Assembly (NCBI GenBank): GCA_964389925.1
Contig: CAYMGE010000016.1
Location: 1 to 64,000 of the forward strand
Reading direction: 5' to 3'
Source: CALECP01 sp964389925
Lineage (GTDB): Bacteria > Chloroflexota > Anaerolineae > Promineifilales > Promineifilaceae
Length of the DNA: 64,000 nucleotides
Shown here: piece after piece, positions 51,851 through 60,906 of the stretch
Position numbering within the stretch: position 1 is the stretch's first letter
Layout: every line of letters begins with the position of its first letter
Program-made: the position numbers and the translations under genes
The notes under the pieces: model-generated
The model's database searches: none
Told to the model about the DNA's origin: nothing
Seen by the model: only the letters and a program-made list of their open reading frames with translations

Positions 51851-54800
51851 ATGTCGATACTGCGAATTGAAACTTTAGGCACTTTTGCAGTTTATATGGA
51901 TGAACAACCGTTGGCATCGCTAACTAGTCGCAAGGCACAAGCGTTGCTGGTTTACCTGATGTGCCATCCCGGTCAGTATTTCTCTAGGGAGCATTTACAA
52001 ACGTTGTTGTGGAGTGATACACCGATGCTCAAAGCGCGTGCAAATCTGCGTCAAACATTGCGTAAGCTGCTCAACGCGGTTCCAGTCAACACGATTTCTC
52101 AGCGCGACCTCGATATTGGATTCAATCATGCTTGCCCATACTGGTTTGACCTTGAGCATGTGACGCAAGATGACTCGCTCTACAGCGGTGCGTTTATGCT
52201 GGGGTTTTCGCTGCGTGGGGCAGCCGTTTGGGAAGAGTGGCTTTTTAGCAAGCGGGAAGCAGTCACAGCAAGCCTGATCGAGCAATGGTCAAAAGAGGCA
52301 CAGCGAGCAACCGACTTGCAATCGGCCGCTGTCGCTATTCGCTATTGGCAGCGCGTCATCGAACTACACCCATGGATGGAAACGCCGTATAGGGGGTTGA
52401 TGCAGCTTTATTTGCAAAGCGGCGACCGCGCTGCGGCACTGGCGCAGTATCAGTCGCTCAAGCAATCACTCAATGAGGAATTGGGGGTCGAGCCATCGGC
52501 CGAAACCCAGTCATTGCATGAACGGATACTTTCGGCCGAAACGACCCGCTCCAACCTGCCCAACCCTGACCTTCCCTCCCCATTCGTCGGGCGCAGCGAT
52601 GAGATTGCAATCATTACGACGACGCTACGTAACCCCAGCACCCGCCTGTTGACCCTACTTGGCTTCGGTGGCAGCGGCAAAACGCGGCTCGCCATTGCGA
52701 GCGCGGCCGCAACGCAGTCGCACTTTTTTGACGGCACGTATTTTGTTGATCTCACATCTAGCGGCTTAACGTTGACTGCAACCACAATTGCGACGGTGAT
52801 TGGTCTTAAATTAACGTCTCGCGGCTCGCATCAGACAGAGTTAATCGACTATCTGCGCCACCGCAGAGTGTTGCTTGTCCTCGACAACTTTGAGTCAGTG
52901 CTTAATGATGCAAACACAGTCGCGCTAGTGCAGGCGATCATTCGCAGTGCGCCAAAAGTGACAATGCTCGTCACATCGCGTGCGCCGTTGCGGTTACGCA
53001 GTGAGCAAATTTTTCCGATTGAGGGATTGGGCTTGACAACTGACGCACCGGCCTTGTTTCAGCGTGCGGCGCGGCGGGTCAATATGCGCTTTTCGGCCGA
53101 TGCCGCACCCATCCAACACATTTGCCAACTTGTCGCCGGAATTCCGCTCGCGCTTGAGTTAGCCGCATCGCTCCTACGCTTGCTCACTGTGCAAGAGTTG
53201 TGTGAAGAGATTGAGCGCGACATCAAAATTTTGCAGGCCAACTACCAAGATATGCCACCGCATCATCGCAGTATTGAAGTGGTACTACAATCGACTTGGG
53301 ATCGCCTAGCAACCAACCAACAAGCAATTCTCGCTAAACTGGCGTTGTTTCGCGGGGGCTTTACCCGTGAATCGGCACGCGCCATTGCACAGGCAACGCC
53401 ATTCGCTTTGTCAGAGCTGATCGCATTATCGTTGGTGCAGCCACAAGGCAATGGTCGCTTTACGCTACATCCGCTGTTGTGTCAATTTGCGGCAAAGCAA
53501 CTCACCAATGATATATCTGCTTGTCAACAAACGCATGGTGACTGGTTTATTGAGCAACTGTTGGCATACCAGACCGATGCCCATGTCTGCAATCAGTTTG
53601 TCCGAGCCGAAAAAGATAACTTGTTTCAGGCATGGCTGAACCTAGCCAGTCAGCGTCGTGTCGCCTTGCTTAACAGAGCGGCCGATACAATCCATCACTC
53701 GCTGATGCAGCTCAATCAGTATGAAGATGCGATTGAACTGTATCAACGCTCGATTCAACTGTTTGAGCGCAATCAGAAGCGTCCAGAGGCAGAGGACGGG
53801 TTACTCGCCAATCTCTATAGTCGCTATACCTCTGTCTTGCTCTACTTTGGGCGCACGAATGATGCACTGATCGCTGCGGAACGTTCAATCATGTTGGCGA
53901 CTCGCGTTGAGGACGACGCGGGCATTGCGCTCGCCTACAGCACGTCGGGCGACATCAAACGGCGTGCGGGACAGCTCAAAGAAGGGTTGCGCGAGTTACG
54001 CTTTGCGCTCGACCTCTATCGCCGCTCGGAAGATCAGCCACGTCACTGTGCGCGTGTCCTCAATCACATTGCGATTGTCGAAATGGAAATGGGGCATGAG
54101 CAAGATGCGCTCGACAAATTTGTGGAAGCCCTCGCGCTGACTAGACAGCAGCAGGATGCGAATGGCGAGGCGTATGTCTTGCACAATATAGCCCGCATTG
54201 ACCAAAAGGCTGGCAGATTTATCGCGGCTCAACAACGTTTTGAGGCGAGTTTTGCCCTATTCGAGCAGCTCCAAAATCATACAATGCGGGGGAGTTGTCT
54301 CAGCAATTTGGCACTGATTGGGATAGCACAGAATGATCTTGAATTAGCCAAGAGGTTGCTGATCTCGGCCGAAACCCACCTCGACAAAAGCATTCGCGCC
54401 GACCATCATGCCCTGCTCCAGCGAGTATTTGGTCGGCTTGCGCTCAAAAGCGGTCGGTTGCTCGCCGCCAAAGCGCGACTAGATAGAGCCTATCAATTGG
54501 CCGCGACAGATGGTCATGCGAGTTTGGCGGTGCGGATGTTGAGTGACTTGATAGAAATTACGCTTGCGGCAAACGAGTATGAGACGGCGAGCTCACTGTT
54601 AGCAACGATGGTGCATGAGGTGGTGGGGTTTTCGGCCGATGTCTATCAACAGCTTGTCAGGCTCAACCGTGCGGATTATCTCGTTGCAACTAATCAGCGT
54701 GCGTTGGCTCAACCATTACTGACTGAGTTGCGCGGCGTGGCAACTGGTTTCAACTGGTTTGAGCTGCAACGTCTTGCGCTTTTGTTGAGGAAATTGGATT

Positions 54801-54910
54801 CCTCGAAACAATGCACAATCAAGCACTTAAAATCTCAAGAATCCCGACAAACGAATGACGATAACATAGTACATAAGTACCATTTTCAGGACGCGAAAGA
54901 CACACTGTAA
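51851..54910 (+). CDS. SARP/AfsR-type regulator: BTAD, NB-ARC and TPR domains
   Basis: A 1019-residue multidomain regulator. An OmpR-like winged helix (about 5-95) leads to a BTAD helical domain (100-230). An NB-ARC ATPase starts at 'SPFVGRSDEIAII', with a P-loop at 'LLGFGGSGKTRLA' (Lys277) and 'RVLLVLDNFESVL' as Walker B. TPR repeats fill about 600-985. This is the layout of AfsR/SARP and the maltose-type STAND regulators: TPRs sense, NB-ARC switches, the winged helix binds DNA. The target is unknown; it stands 100 bases before the giant subtilase gene on the same strand, which is a candidate. Confidence 0.87.
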   Translation: MSILRIETLGTFAVYMDEQPLASLTSRKAQALLVYLMCHPGQYFSREHLQTLLWSDTPMLKARANLRQTLRKLLNAVPVNTISQRDLDIGFNHACPYWFDLEHVTQDDSLYSGAFMLGFSLRGAAVWEEWLFSKREAVTASLIEQWSKEAQRATDLQSAAVAIRYWQRVIELHPWMETPYRGLMQLYLQSGDRAAALAQYQSLKQSLNEELGVEPSAETQSLHERILSAETTRSNLPNPDLPSPFVGRSDEIAIITTTLRNPSTRLLTLLGFGGSGKTRLAIASAAATQSHFFDGTYFVDLTSSGLTLTATTIATVIGLKLTSRGSHQTELIDYLRHRRVLLVLDNFESVLNDANTVALVQAIIRSAPKVTMLVTSRAPLRLRSEQIFPIEGLGLTTDAPALFQRAARRVNMRFSADAAPIQHICQLVAGIPLALELAASLLRLLTVQELCEEIERDIKILQANYQDMPPHHRSIEVVLQSTWDRLATNQQAILAKLALFRGGFTRESARAIAQATPFALSELIALSLVQPQGNGRFTLHPLLCQFAAKQLTNDISACQQTHGDWFIEQLLAYQTDAHVCNQFVRAEKDNLFQAWLNLASQRRVALLNRAADTIHHSLMQLNQYEDAIELYQRSIQLFERNQKRPEAEDGLLANLYSRYTSVLLYFGRTNDALIAAERSIMLATRVEDDAGIALAYSTSGDIKRRAGQLKEGLRELRFALDLYRRSEDQPRHCARVLNHIAIVEMEMGHEQDALDKFVEALALTRQQQDANGEAYVLHNIARIDQKAGRFIAAQQRFEASFALFEQLQNHTMRGSCLSNLALIGIAQNDLELAKRLLISAETHLDKSIRADHHALLQRVFGRLALKSGRLLAAKARLDRAYQLAATDGHASLAVRMLSDLIEITLAANEYETASSLLATMVHEVVGFSADVYQQLVRLNRADYLVATNQRALAQPLLTELRGVATGFNWFELQRLALLLRKLDSSKQCTIKHLKSQESRQTNDDNIVHKYHFQDAKDTL

Positions 54911-55059
54911 GATAGCACCTCAACAATGAGGTTATCGCAAAGGGATACTTGCCGAAGTAACCTAACCTTCCCTACGATTGAAAATAGAATAGCACTTGCC
55001 TCACTGTTTGTATGCACCTGCTTGAGGGTCGCATACTGTATTGGTATTGGAGTTGGAAA

Positions 55060-58000
55060 ATGAGCGATTTTTTTAGATATGAGACTACACGACAATGGAT
55101 CGTCTTATTGCTGATCCTGTTAGTTGGAAGCGTGGGATTGGTCTTCTCGACTACGCCGCAGGAGCATGTTGGCGCGCAAGAATCATCCTTTAGTCCGCGT
55201 CTGTCTGTCATCATTCAAAAGCTGGATGAGACAAGAAGTGCTGAGGACTTAGTGGTGCAATTGGGGGGAACGGTTGAGAAAGAGTTGCCAATTATTGGGG
55301 GGTTTTCGGCCGAAATTCCCACCTCAGCCTTCCACACGCTCCAAACAGATCCAGTGATAAAAAACATCACGCTGGATATTCCTCTAAACAAAGACCCAAA
55401 AATTACGCGCCCAGTTAGCGAAAAGCCGCTCGCAATGCGCCAGCACCTCTATTTACCTGTCGTTCGCGCCAATTCTACCGGCAATACGACATCAACTACA
55501 CCAAATAAGGAACCCGTCGAAGCCGACGAGCTTTTTGTGCATCAACAAAACGCCCATGTCCTTTACGATGAGCAATTACGAAATGGTTGGCAAGATGTCT
55601 CATGGCAACCGGTTGCCACGCAGTCATCAATGGTGGTACATAGCGGCAATACGGCACTGCAAATTACGAACGATTGGGGCTGGTCAGGGTTTGCTCTGCA
55701 TACGCCGCAAGCTCTAAAAGCAGAACAATTCAATGAACTCGGCTTTTGGCTGCATGGTGGGGAGACGGGGGAGCAAAAAATTTGGCTGCTGGTCATTGAT
55801 AGCAAAGGGAATGGATGGCAAGCATCCGACGTGATCGTTTCACCCAAAGCTAACCAGTGGCAGTACTATCGCATTCCGTTCGCCGATTTGGGCAGCCCAA
55901 CTGACATTTCAGCTATTGTTTGGCAAAGCTATTCGAGTGATGCACAAGAAACCCTCTACCTTGATGACATTGCGCTTTATACAGAAGAAAAACCAAATTT
56001 CGACACGCATCGTGCTGCGAAAGGAACAGTTTCACTAGAGTATTGGACAGGGATCACCGATTGGGGAATTGAAGCATTAATACAAGACGCAGATTTTCCG
56101 CAAACTCCCGATGGAACAGCGACGCTCACGGAGTTTTCTACTTGGACAGGCTATGGCGATGATTACGGCACACGTATTCATGGCTATCTCTATCCTCCAG
56201 TCACAGGACAGTATCAGTTTTGGGTATCTGGAGATGACCTCGCACAGCTATTTTTAAGTACCACTGAAAACCCCGAGAACAAACGACTCATCGCCTCTGT
56301 TCCTAATTGGACAGGTGGTAACGAGTGGACTAAATACCCGGAGCAGGCTTCCGTTCTCATCACGTTGCAAGCAGGCCAACGTTACTACATTGAGGCGCTA
56401 CACTATGATTATTCTCAAGGTGAGCATGTTTCGGTTGCTTGGCAAATTCCAGGTCAATCACTTGCGATCATCGATGGGGATTACTTGTCGCCCGCAGAAG
56501 CTAATTTGGGGAATACGGCAATTGCACGCATGGGGCTGGTCGGCCGCGAACGCTACAACAATCTCGGCTATGTCAATTATGTCTCTGATTTGACAAGCCA
56601 CGCCAATTATCCAGACAATCCAACTAGCACTGATTGGCAAACAAAGATGCAGTCAGATCATGAACAAGCGGTTGAGATGGGAACGCGAGTTCGTGGCTTT
56701 TTGCATCCGCCTGTTACGGGAACGTATCGTTTTTGGATGTCGAGTGATGAAGATGGGGAATTGTATCTGAGTCCAACGGGGAATCCTGCGGACAAGCAGC
56801 TCATTGCGTCGGTTCCGGGCTGGACGACATGGATGGATTGGGATAAATATCCTGAGCAGGAATCGGCCGAAATCACCCTCCAAGCCGGCCAACGCTACTA
56901 CATCGAAGCCCTCCACATCAATCAAACAGGTGGCACAGCGATACACGTCGCTTGGCAAATACCTAACGAGTCACAGGCTCTAATTGAAGGAGCCTATCTC
57001 TCCCCTTATGACGTGGCAACACAGTATGTAGACAGCGGTTGTTCGAGCGATCTCTTCCGTGAGGCAGAAGACGGTGTGTTAAGTGGTGACTTTGACATTA
57101 CAACCGCGAGTGGCAACACGTACATCGAGTCTACAAACGGATACGGCAATGCCGATTCGGTTCATTATGCAAGCTACTGTTTTGATGTCACCATTCCTGG
57201 TACATATCAACTTGACGCGCTCGTGCGTGGCCCAGATGGTGTCAGCAATTCATTTTGGGTTGAGGTCGATGGTGGAAATACCATGTTGTGGGACCTTCCA
57301 GAGAACAATCAACTCGTTAACGATTGGCTCGGTGACCGCAATGTCGCAGACCCCGTCCAACTCAATTTGACAGCAGGCGAGCATGTTGTCACGGTCTACA
57401 AACGTGAGGCTGGTAGCCAACTCGATAATTTCTCGCTTGTCCTCATACAAGCTGACCCAAACACTGGGCAACCGCAAACACGAGTCAAAACAGGATTACA
57501 GCATCTCTATACGTTTGAAGAGGGGATCGGCGACCGCATCAACGATGTTTCTGGTATTGGCACGCCGCTCAACCTGCGGATACACAGCTACAACAATACA
57601 CACTGGACGGATGGGGGTCTCTCTGTCGATAGCAGCACGCTAATTGACTCCGAGCTGACAGGCGCAACAACGACCGCAAACTGTCAACAAACCAATGAAT
57701 TGACATTTGAAGCGTGGGTTCGTCCCGAAGCCAGTAATGGTGTTAATGACGGCCGCATCGTTTCGCTCTCAAAAGACACAACGTTACGCAATGCAACCCT
57801 CCAGCAAAGTGGGAACAAATATAAAGGGCGTATTCGCACAAGTAACACCAACAATAATGGCAGCTTATTGACGACAACGAACGTCGTTCAAACTGATTTG
57901 CAACATGTTGTTTACACATGGAGTCAATCAAGCGGTAAGGCAAAACTTTACCTCGACGGGCAATTTCAAGTCGAGCAGTCCGTCAGCGGGACACTTGCCA

Positions 58001-60084
58001 ACTGGGATAGCACCTATCGCCTTGCGCTTGCCAACGAACATACGTGGAATCGGCCGTGGCTAGGTGAGTATCAACTGGTCGCCATTTACTGTCGTGCGCT
58101 CACCGATGCTGATATCACACAAAACTACAACGTCGGGCCTGATGGGGACATCGACACCACAAAGAGAATACTCTACGTCGGTGCAACGACACCGCTCTAC
58201 TCCCGCGATCAGGCAGTCGTTGATCAATTGACTGAGTGGGGCTATATGGTCGCCGTTGTCCATGAAAACACAACCGCAATAGATGCCACTCAGTTTGATC
58301 TCGTCATCATTTCTGAAACGGTCAACTCAGGTAATGTTGCCGATACGTTCCGCGATGTCCAAGTGCCAGTTCTCACATGGGAATCACACATCATGGACGA
58401 GATGGAGATGACCAAGAGCAATGAGAATGGTGAGTTGTACAGCGCAACGGCGATTGATATTGTCGATGCAAATCATCGCTTGGCAGCGGGCTATACGGGA
58501 ACAGTTGTCACCAACGTTGCAACCAACGAAGAACATAATTGGGGAATTCCAACTAGTGATGCCGAGATCATTGCCGTTCACGACAATGATGCTAGTAAGC
58601 CTGTCCTCTATGTTTATGAAGCGGGGGACACAATGCGGAACAATTTTATGGCTCCTGCAACACGCATCGGTTTCTTCTATGGAGATGGCGATGGTCTAAA
58701 TGGTGTTGGCTGGGATTTGTTGCGAGCGGCGGTTGATTATGCGTATGAGACGGGGGTTGCGCCGTTTGAGGCGGCCGAACACCTGCAACACCTCAACCTC
58801 GATCCCGTTCGCGCTCAGGGTATCGACGGCAGCGGCGTGACGATTGCAATTGTCGATTCGGGCATTTATGCGCCGAGCGTCGGCAAACAGCCGCTCGCCA
58901 CCTATAACGCAGTCAATGGCTCACCACACATCGACCAGCACGGACATGGCACATTCATGGCGAGTGCCGCCGCCAGCCGCAGACCTGCTGTCGGTGGTAC
59001 AGTTGGGGTTGCACCGGGCGCAGACATCGTTGATGTGCGTGTTCTCGACCAACAAGGGCGCGGCAAATATAGCGAGGTGCTGGACGGTCTCAATTGGGTA
59101 TTGGCGAACAAGGACACCTACAACATTCGCGTCGTCAATCTATCCTTGATGGGGCCAGTCACAGGAGCCTATTGGGATAATCCTGTCAATCAAGCGGTTG
59201 AGGCATTGTGGGATGCTGGCATCGTTGTCGTTGCAGCGGCCGGCAACACCGGCCCACACGCTGGCTCGATCACAACACCGGGCAATGACCCATTCATCAT
59301 CACCGTTGGCGCATATACAGACGCATACACGGTCTATGATCCCAGCGATGATTACATCCCAGAGTTTAGCGCGGCGGGGCCAACGGAAGCGGGTTTTGTC
59401 AAGCCAGACGTGATCGCGCCCGGCGCACATATCGCCATGCCACAGCAAACAGGCAGCGCATGGTCAACGGCTCATCCCGGACTACACATCGGCAAAGGGT
59501 ACTATAAGGGAGCTGGCACATCGGCCGCCACAGCCCTCACGTCGGGTGTGGTCGCCCTGATGCTTGATGCCGACAGTAACTTGACTCCTAATCAAGTCAA
59601 ACATAAGCTGATGGTCTCGGCCGAGCCACTCATCCACGATGATGGCAGTGGTGAGAAGACATACAGCATTTTGCAACAGGGGGCGGGACAAATCCGTGCG
59701 GATGCCGCCATCTTTGAAAATATCAGCGGTGAAGCGAATGTAGGAATGCAAACGGGTTCAGAGTATGTCGGCCCCGTTATTTATGACCCAATTCGTGAGG
59801 GTTACCTGCTTGTCGATGAAAACCGCGTACCGCTGGCGAATGGGGAAGACTATTTCTGGAATGGAACCTACTACTGGAGTGGCACCTATTACTGGTCAGG
59901 GACTTACTATTGGAGTGGCACCTATTACTGGTCAGGGACTTACTATTGGAGTGGCACCTACTACTGGAGCGGAACCTATTTCGACCACAGCACTTACTAC
60001 TGGAACGGCTCCTACTACTGGAGCGGCAGTTATTACTGGTCAGGAAATGATTACTGGTTAGGATTAGTAGATTCGGCCGATTAA
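55060..60084 (+). CDS. Giant multidomain subtilase with YYWSGT C-terminal repeats
   Basis: A 1674-residue secreted protease. ATG 55060 follows a GGAG site; a signal helix and a probable inhibitor-like prodomain come first. Then two PA14-type modules (FSTWTGYGDDYGTRIHGYLY, GQRYYIEALHYDYSQGEHVS; second near 480-640), a CBM6-like domain ('FREAEDGVLSGDF'), a LamG-like domain, and a flavodoxin-like domain ('TKRILYVGATTPLY'). The S8 domain has Asp1266 in 'IAIVDSGIY', His1294 in 'HGHGTFMA' and Ser1488 in 'GAGTSAATAL'. It ends in about 12 aromatic hexapeptides. The carbohydrate-binding modules suggest action on glycan-coated surfaces or matrix proteins. Confidence 0.87.
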   Translation: MSDFFRYETTRQWIVLLLILLVGSVGLVFSTTPQEHVGAQESSFSPRLSVIIQKLDETRSAEDLVVQLGGTVEKELPIIGGFSAEIPTSAFHTLQTDPVIKNITLDIPLNKDPKITRPVSEKPLAMRQHLYLPVVRANSTGNTTSTTPNKEPVEADELFVHQQNAHVLYDEQLRNGWQDVSWQPVATQSSMVVHSGNTALQITNDWGWSGFALHTPQALKAEQFNELGFWLHGGETGEQKIWLLVIDSKGNGWQASDVIVSPKANQWQYYRIPFADLGSPTDISAIVWQSYSSDAQETLYLDDIALYTEEKPNFDTHRAAKGTVSLEYWTGITDWGIEALIQDADFPQTPDGTATLTEFSTWTGYGDDYGTRIHGYLYPPVTGQYQFWVSGDDLAQLFLSTTENPENKRLIASVPNWTGGNEWTKYPEQASVLITLQAGQRYYIEALHYDYSQGEHVSVAWQIPGQSLAIIDGDYLSPAEANLGNTAIARMGLVGRERYNNLGYVNYVSDLTSHANYPDNPTSTDWQTKMQSDHEQAVEMGTRVRGFLHPPVTGTYRFWMSSDEDGELYLSPTGNPADKQLIASVPGWTTWMDWDKYPEQESAEITLQAGQRYYIEALHINQTGGTAIHVAWQIPNESQALIEGAYLSPYDVATQYVDSGCSSDLFREAEDGVLSGDFDITTASGNTYIESTNGYGNADSVHYASYCFDVTIPGTYQLDALVRGPDGVSNSFWVEVDGGNTMLWDLPENNQLVNDWLGDRNVADPVQLNLTAGEHVVTVYKREAGSQLDNFSLVLIQADPNTGQPQTRVKTGLQHLYTFEEGIGDRINDVSGIGTPLNLRIHSYNNTHWTDGGLSVDSSTLIDSELTGATTTANCQQTNELTFEAWVRPEASNGVNDGRIVSLSKDTTLRNATLQQSGNKYKGRIRTSNTNNNGSLLTTTNVVQTDLQHVVYTWSQSSGKAKLYLDGQFQVEQSVSGTLANWDSTYRLALANEHTWNRPWLGEYQLVAIYCRALTDADITQNYNVGPDGDIDTTKRILYVGATTPLYSRDQAVVDQLTEWGYMVAVVHENTTAIDATQFDLVIISETVNSGNVADTFRDVQVPVLTWESHIMDEMEMTKSNENGELYSATAIDIVDANHRLAAGYTGTVVTNVATNEEHNWGIPTSDAEIIAVHDNDASKPVLYVYEAGDTMRNNFMAPATRIGFFYGDGDGLNGVGWDLLRAAVDYAYETGVAPFEAAEHLQHLNLDPVRAQGIDGSGVTIAIVDSGIYAPSVGKQPLATYNAVNGSPHIDQHGHGTFMASAAASRRPAVGGTVGVAPGADIVDVRVLDQQGRGKYSEVLDGLNWVLANKDTYNIRVVNLSLMGPVTGAYWDNPVNQAVEALWDAGIVVVAAAGNTGPHAGSITTPGNDPFIITVGAYTDAYTVYDPSDDYIPEFSAAGPTEAGFVKPDVIAPGAHIAMPQQTGSAWSTAHPGLHIGKGYYKGAGTSAATALTSGVVALMLDADSNLTPNQVKHKLMVSAEPLIHDDGSGEKTYSILQQGAGQIRADAAIFENISGEANVGMQTGSEYVGPVIYDPIREGYLLVDENRVPLANGEDYFWNGTYYWSGTYYWSGTYYWSGTYYWSGTYYWSGTYYWSGTYFDHSTYYWNGSYYWSGSYYWSGNDYWLGLVDSAD
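59851..60063 (+). repeat. Tandem YYWSGT-coding repeats (18-base units)
   Basis: About 12 hexapeptide units (YFWNGT, YYWSGT x6, YFDHST, YYWNGS, YYWSGS, YYWSGN, DYWLG). At DNA level two units make a 36-base super-repeat that is almost exact between about 59869 and 59976. Confidence 0.92.
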
Positions 60085-60085
60085 A

Positions 60086-60123
60086 TAAAAAAAGAGCGCA
60101 TCAAATGATGCGCTCTTTTTTTA
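60086..60123. terminator. Bidirectional terminator between subtilase and lepB
   Basis: A 17-base perfect stem (GAGCGCATCA/TGATGCGCTC core with seven-base A and T runs) and a two-base spacer lie between the two stops. Confidence 0.92.
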
Positions 60124-60639
60124 TCGGACGATCCCAAACGTATCAGGCGGCCAAATCGAGAAGCGGGCTTTGCCAACAACGCGGTAAATATCGACTGTGC
60201 CAAAAGCGCGAGAGTCGCGTGAGTTCGGCCGATTATCGCCCATCACAAAGATGTGTTCGGCGGGAACGGTGGTGGGAGGATGGGGGGAAAGCGGCCGATT
60301 GGGTTGATATGGTTCCGCCAACAACACCCCATCAACGTAAACCTGACTATCTCGCACCTCAACGGTCTCACCTTCAAGCCCGATCACGCGCTTGATTAAC
60401 GCCTTGTCTGAACTCGGAATTTCAATGATGACGACATCACCGCGTGCCGGCTCGTAAAACTCATAGCTAATTTTGTCCATCACCAAGCGTTGATGGTCGT
60501 GTAGCGTTGGCTCCATGCTGTGACCTTCTACGACTGTCACCTGCCCGATGAACATGATGATGGCGGCCGCAAAGATAAGTGATTTGCCAATCGTGGCGAT
60601 GAATTCCCATATAAGTTGGAAAGGGGTTTGTTGTTCCAT
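60121..60639 (-). CDS. lepB: Signal peptidase I
   Basis: A 172-residue membrane protease. One N-terminal helix (17-36) leads to the catalytic Ser41 in 'VEGHSMEPTL' and the general base Lys83 in 'ALIKRVIGLEGE'; box E 'GDNRPNSRDSRAFG' follows. It removes signal peptides from secreted proteins outside the membrane, which suits the many exported proteins here. ATG 60639 is preferred over TTG 60651. It converges with the subtilase gene at a shared terminator. Confidence 0.92.
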   Translation of the reverse strand: MEQQTPFQLIWEFIATIGKSLIFAAAIIMFIGQVTVVEGHSMEPTLHDHQRLVMDKISYEFYEPARGDVVIIEIPSSDKALIKRVIGLEGETVEVRDSQVYVDGVLLAEPYQPNRPLSPHPPTTVPAEHIFVMGDNRPNSRDSRAFGTVDIYRVVGKARFSIWPPDTFGIVR

Positions 60640-60906
60640 AATTTTGCTCAAATGCTCAACATAGACAATTTATCAGTCGCATGTTTCGGCAAAGCAATCC
60701 CGCAGGATCGCCAAGCGACATTCCTAAAATGTACTATCTAAACGTGGTGGAAAGCTAAACATAACTAATCAACCAACAGTCTGTGCCTATTTGCAAAGCT
60801 ACCCACCGAATGTTAACATCTTGTCAGAAGAAAATGAGTGATAAACGTTCGTTCTGTGTATTGAAAACTCGCCAGAACGTCTGCCACCAACTGAAAGGAG
60901 TCTACA

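Noticed and set aside
59851..60063. CRISPR-like array in the subtilase C-terminus
   Set aside because: The 18-base units have no spacers and stay in the reading frame; they are coding repeats.
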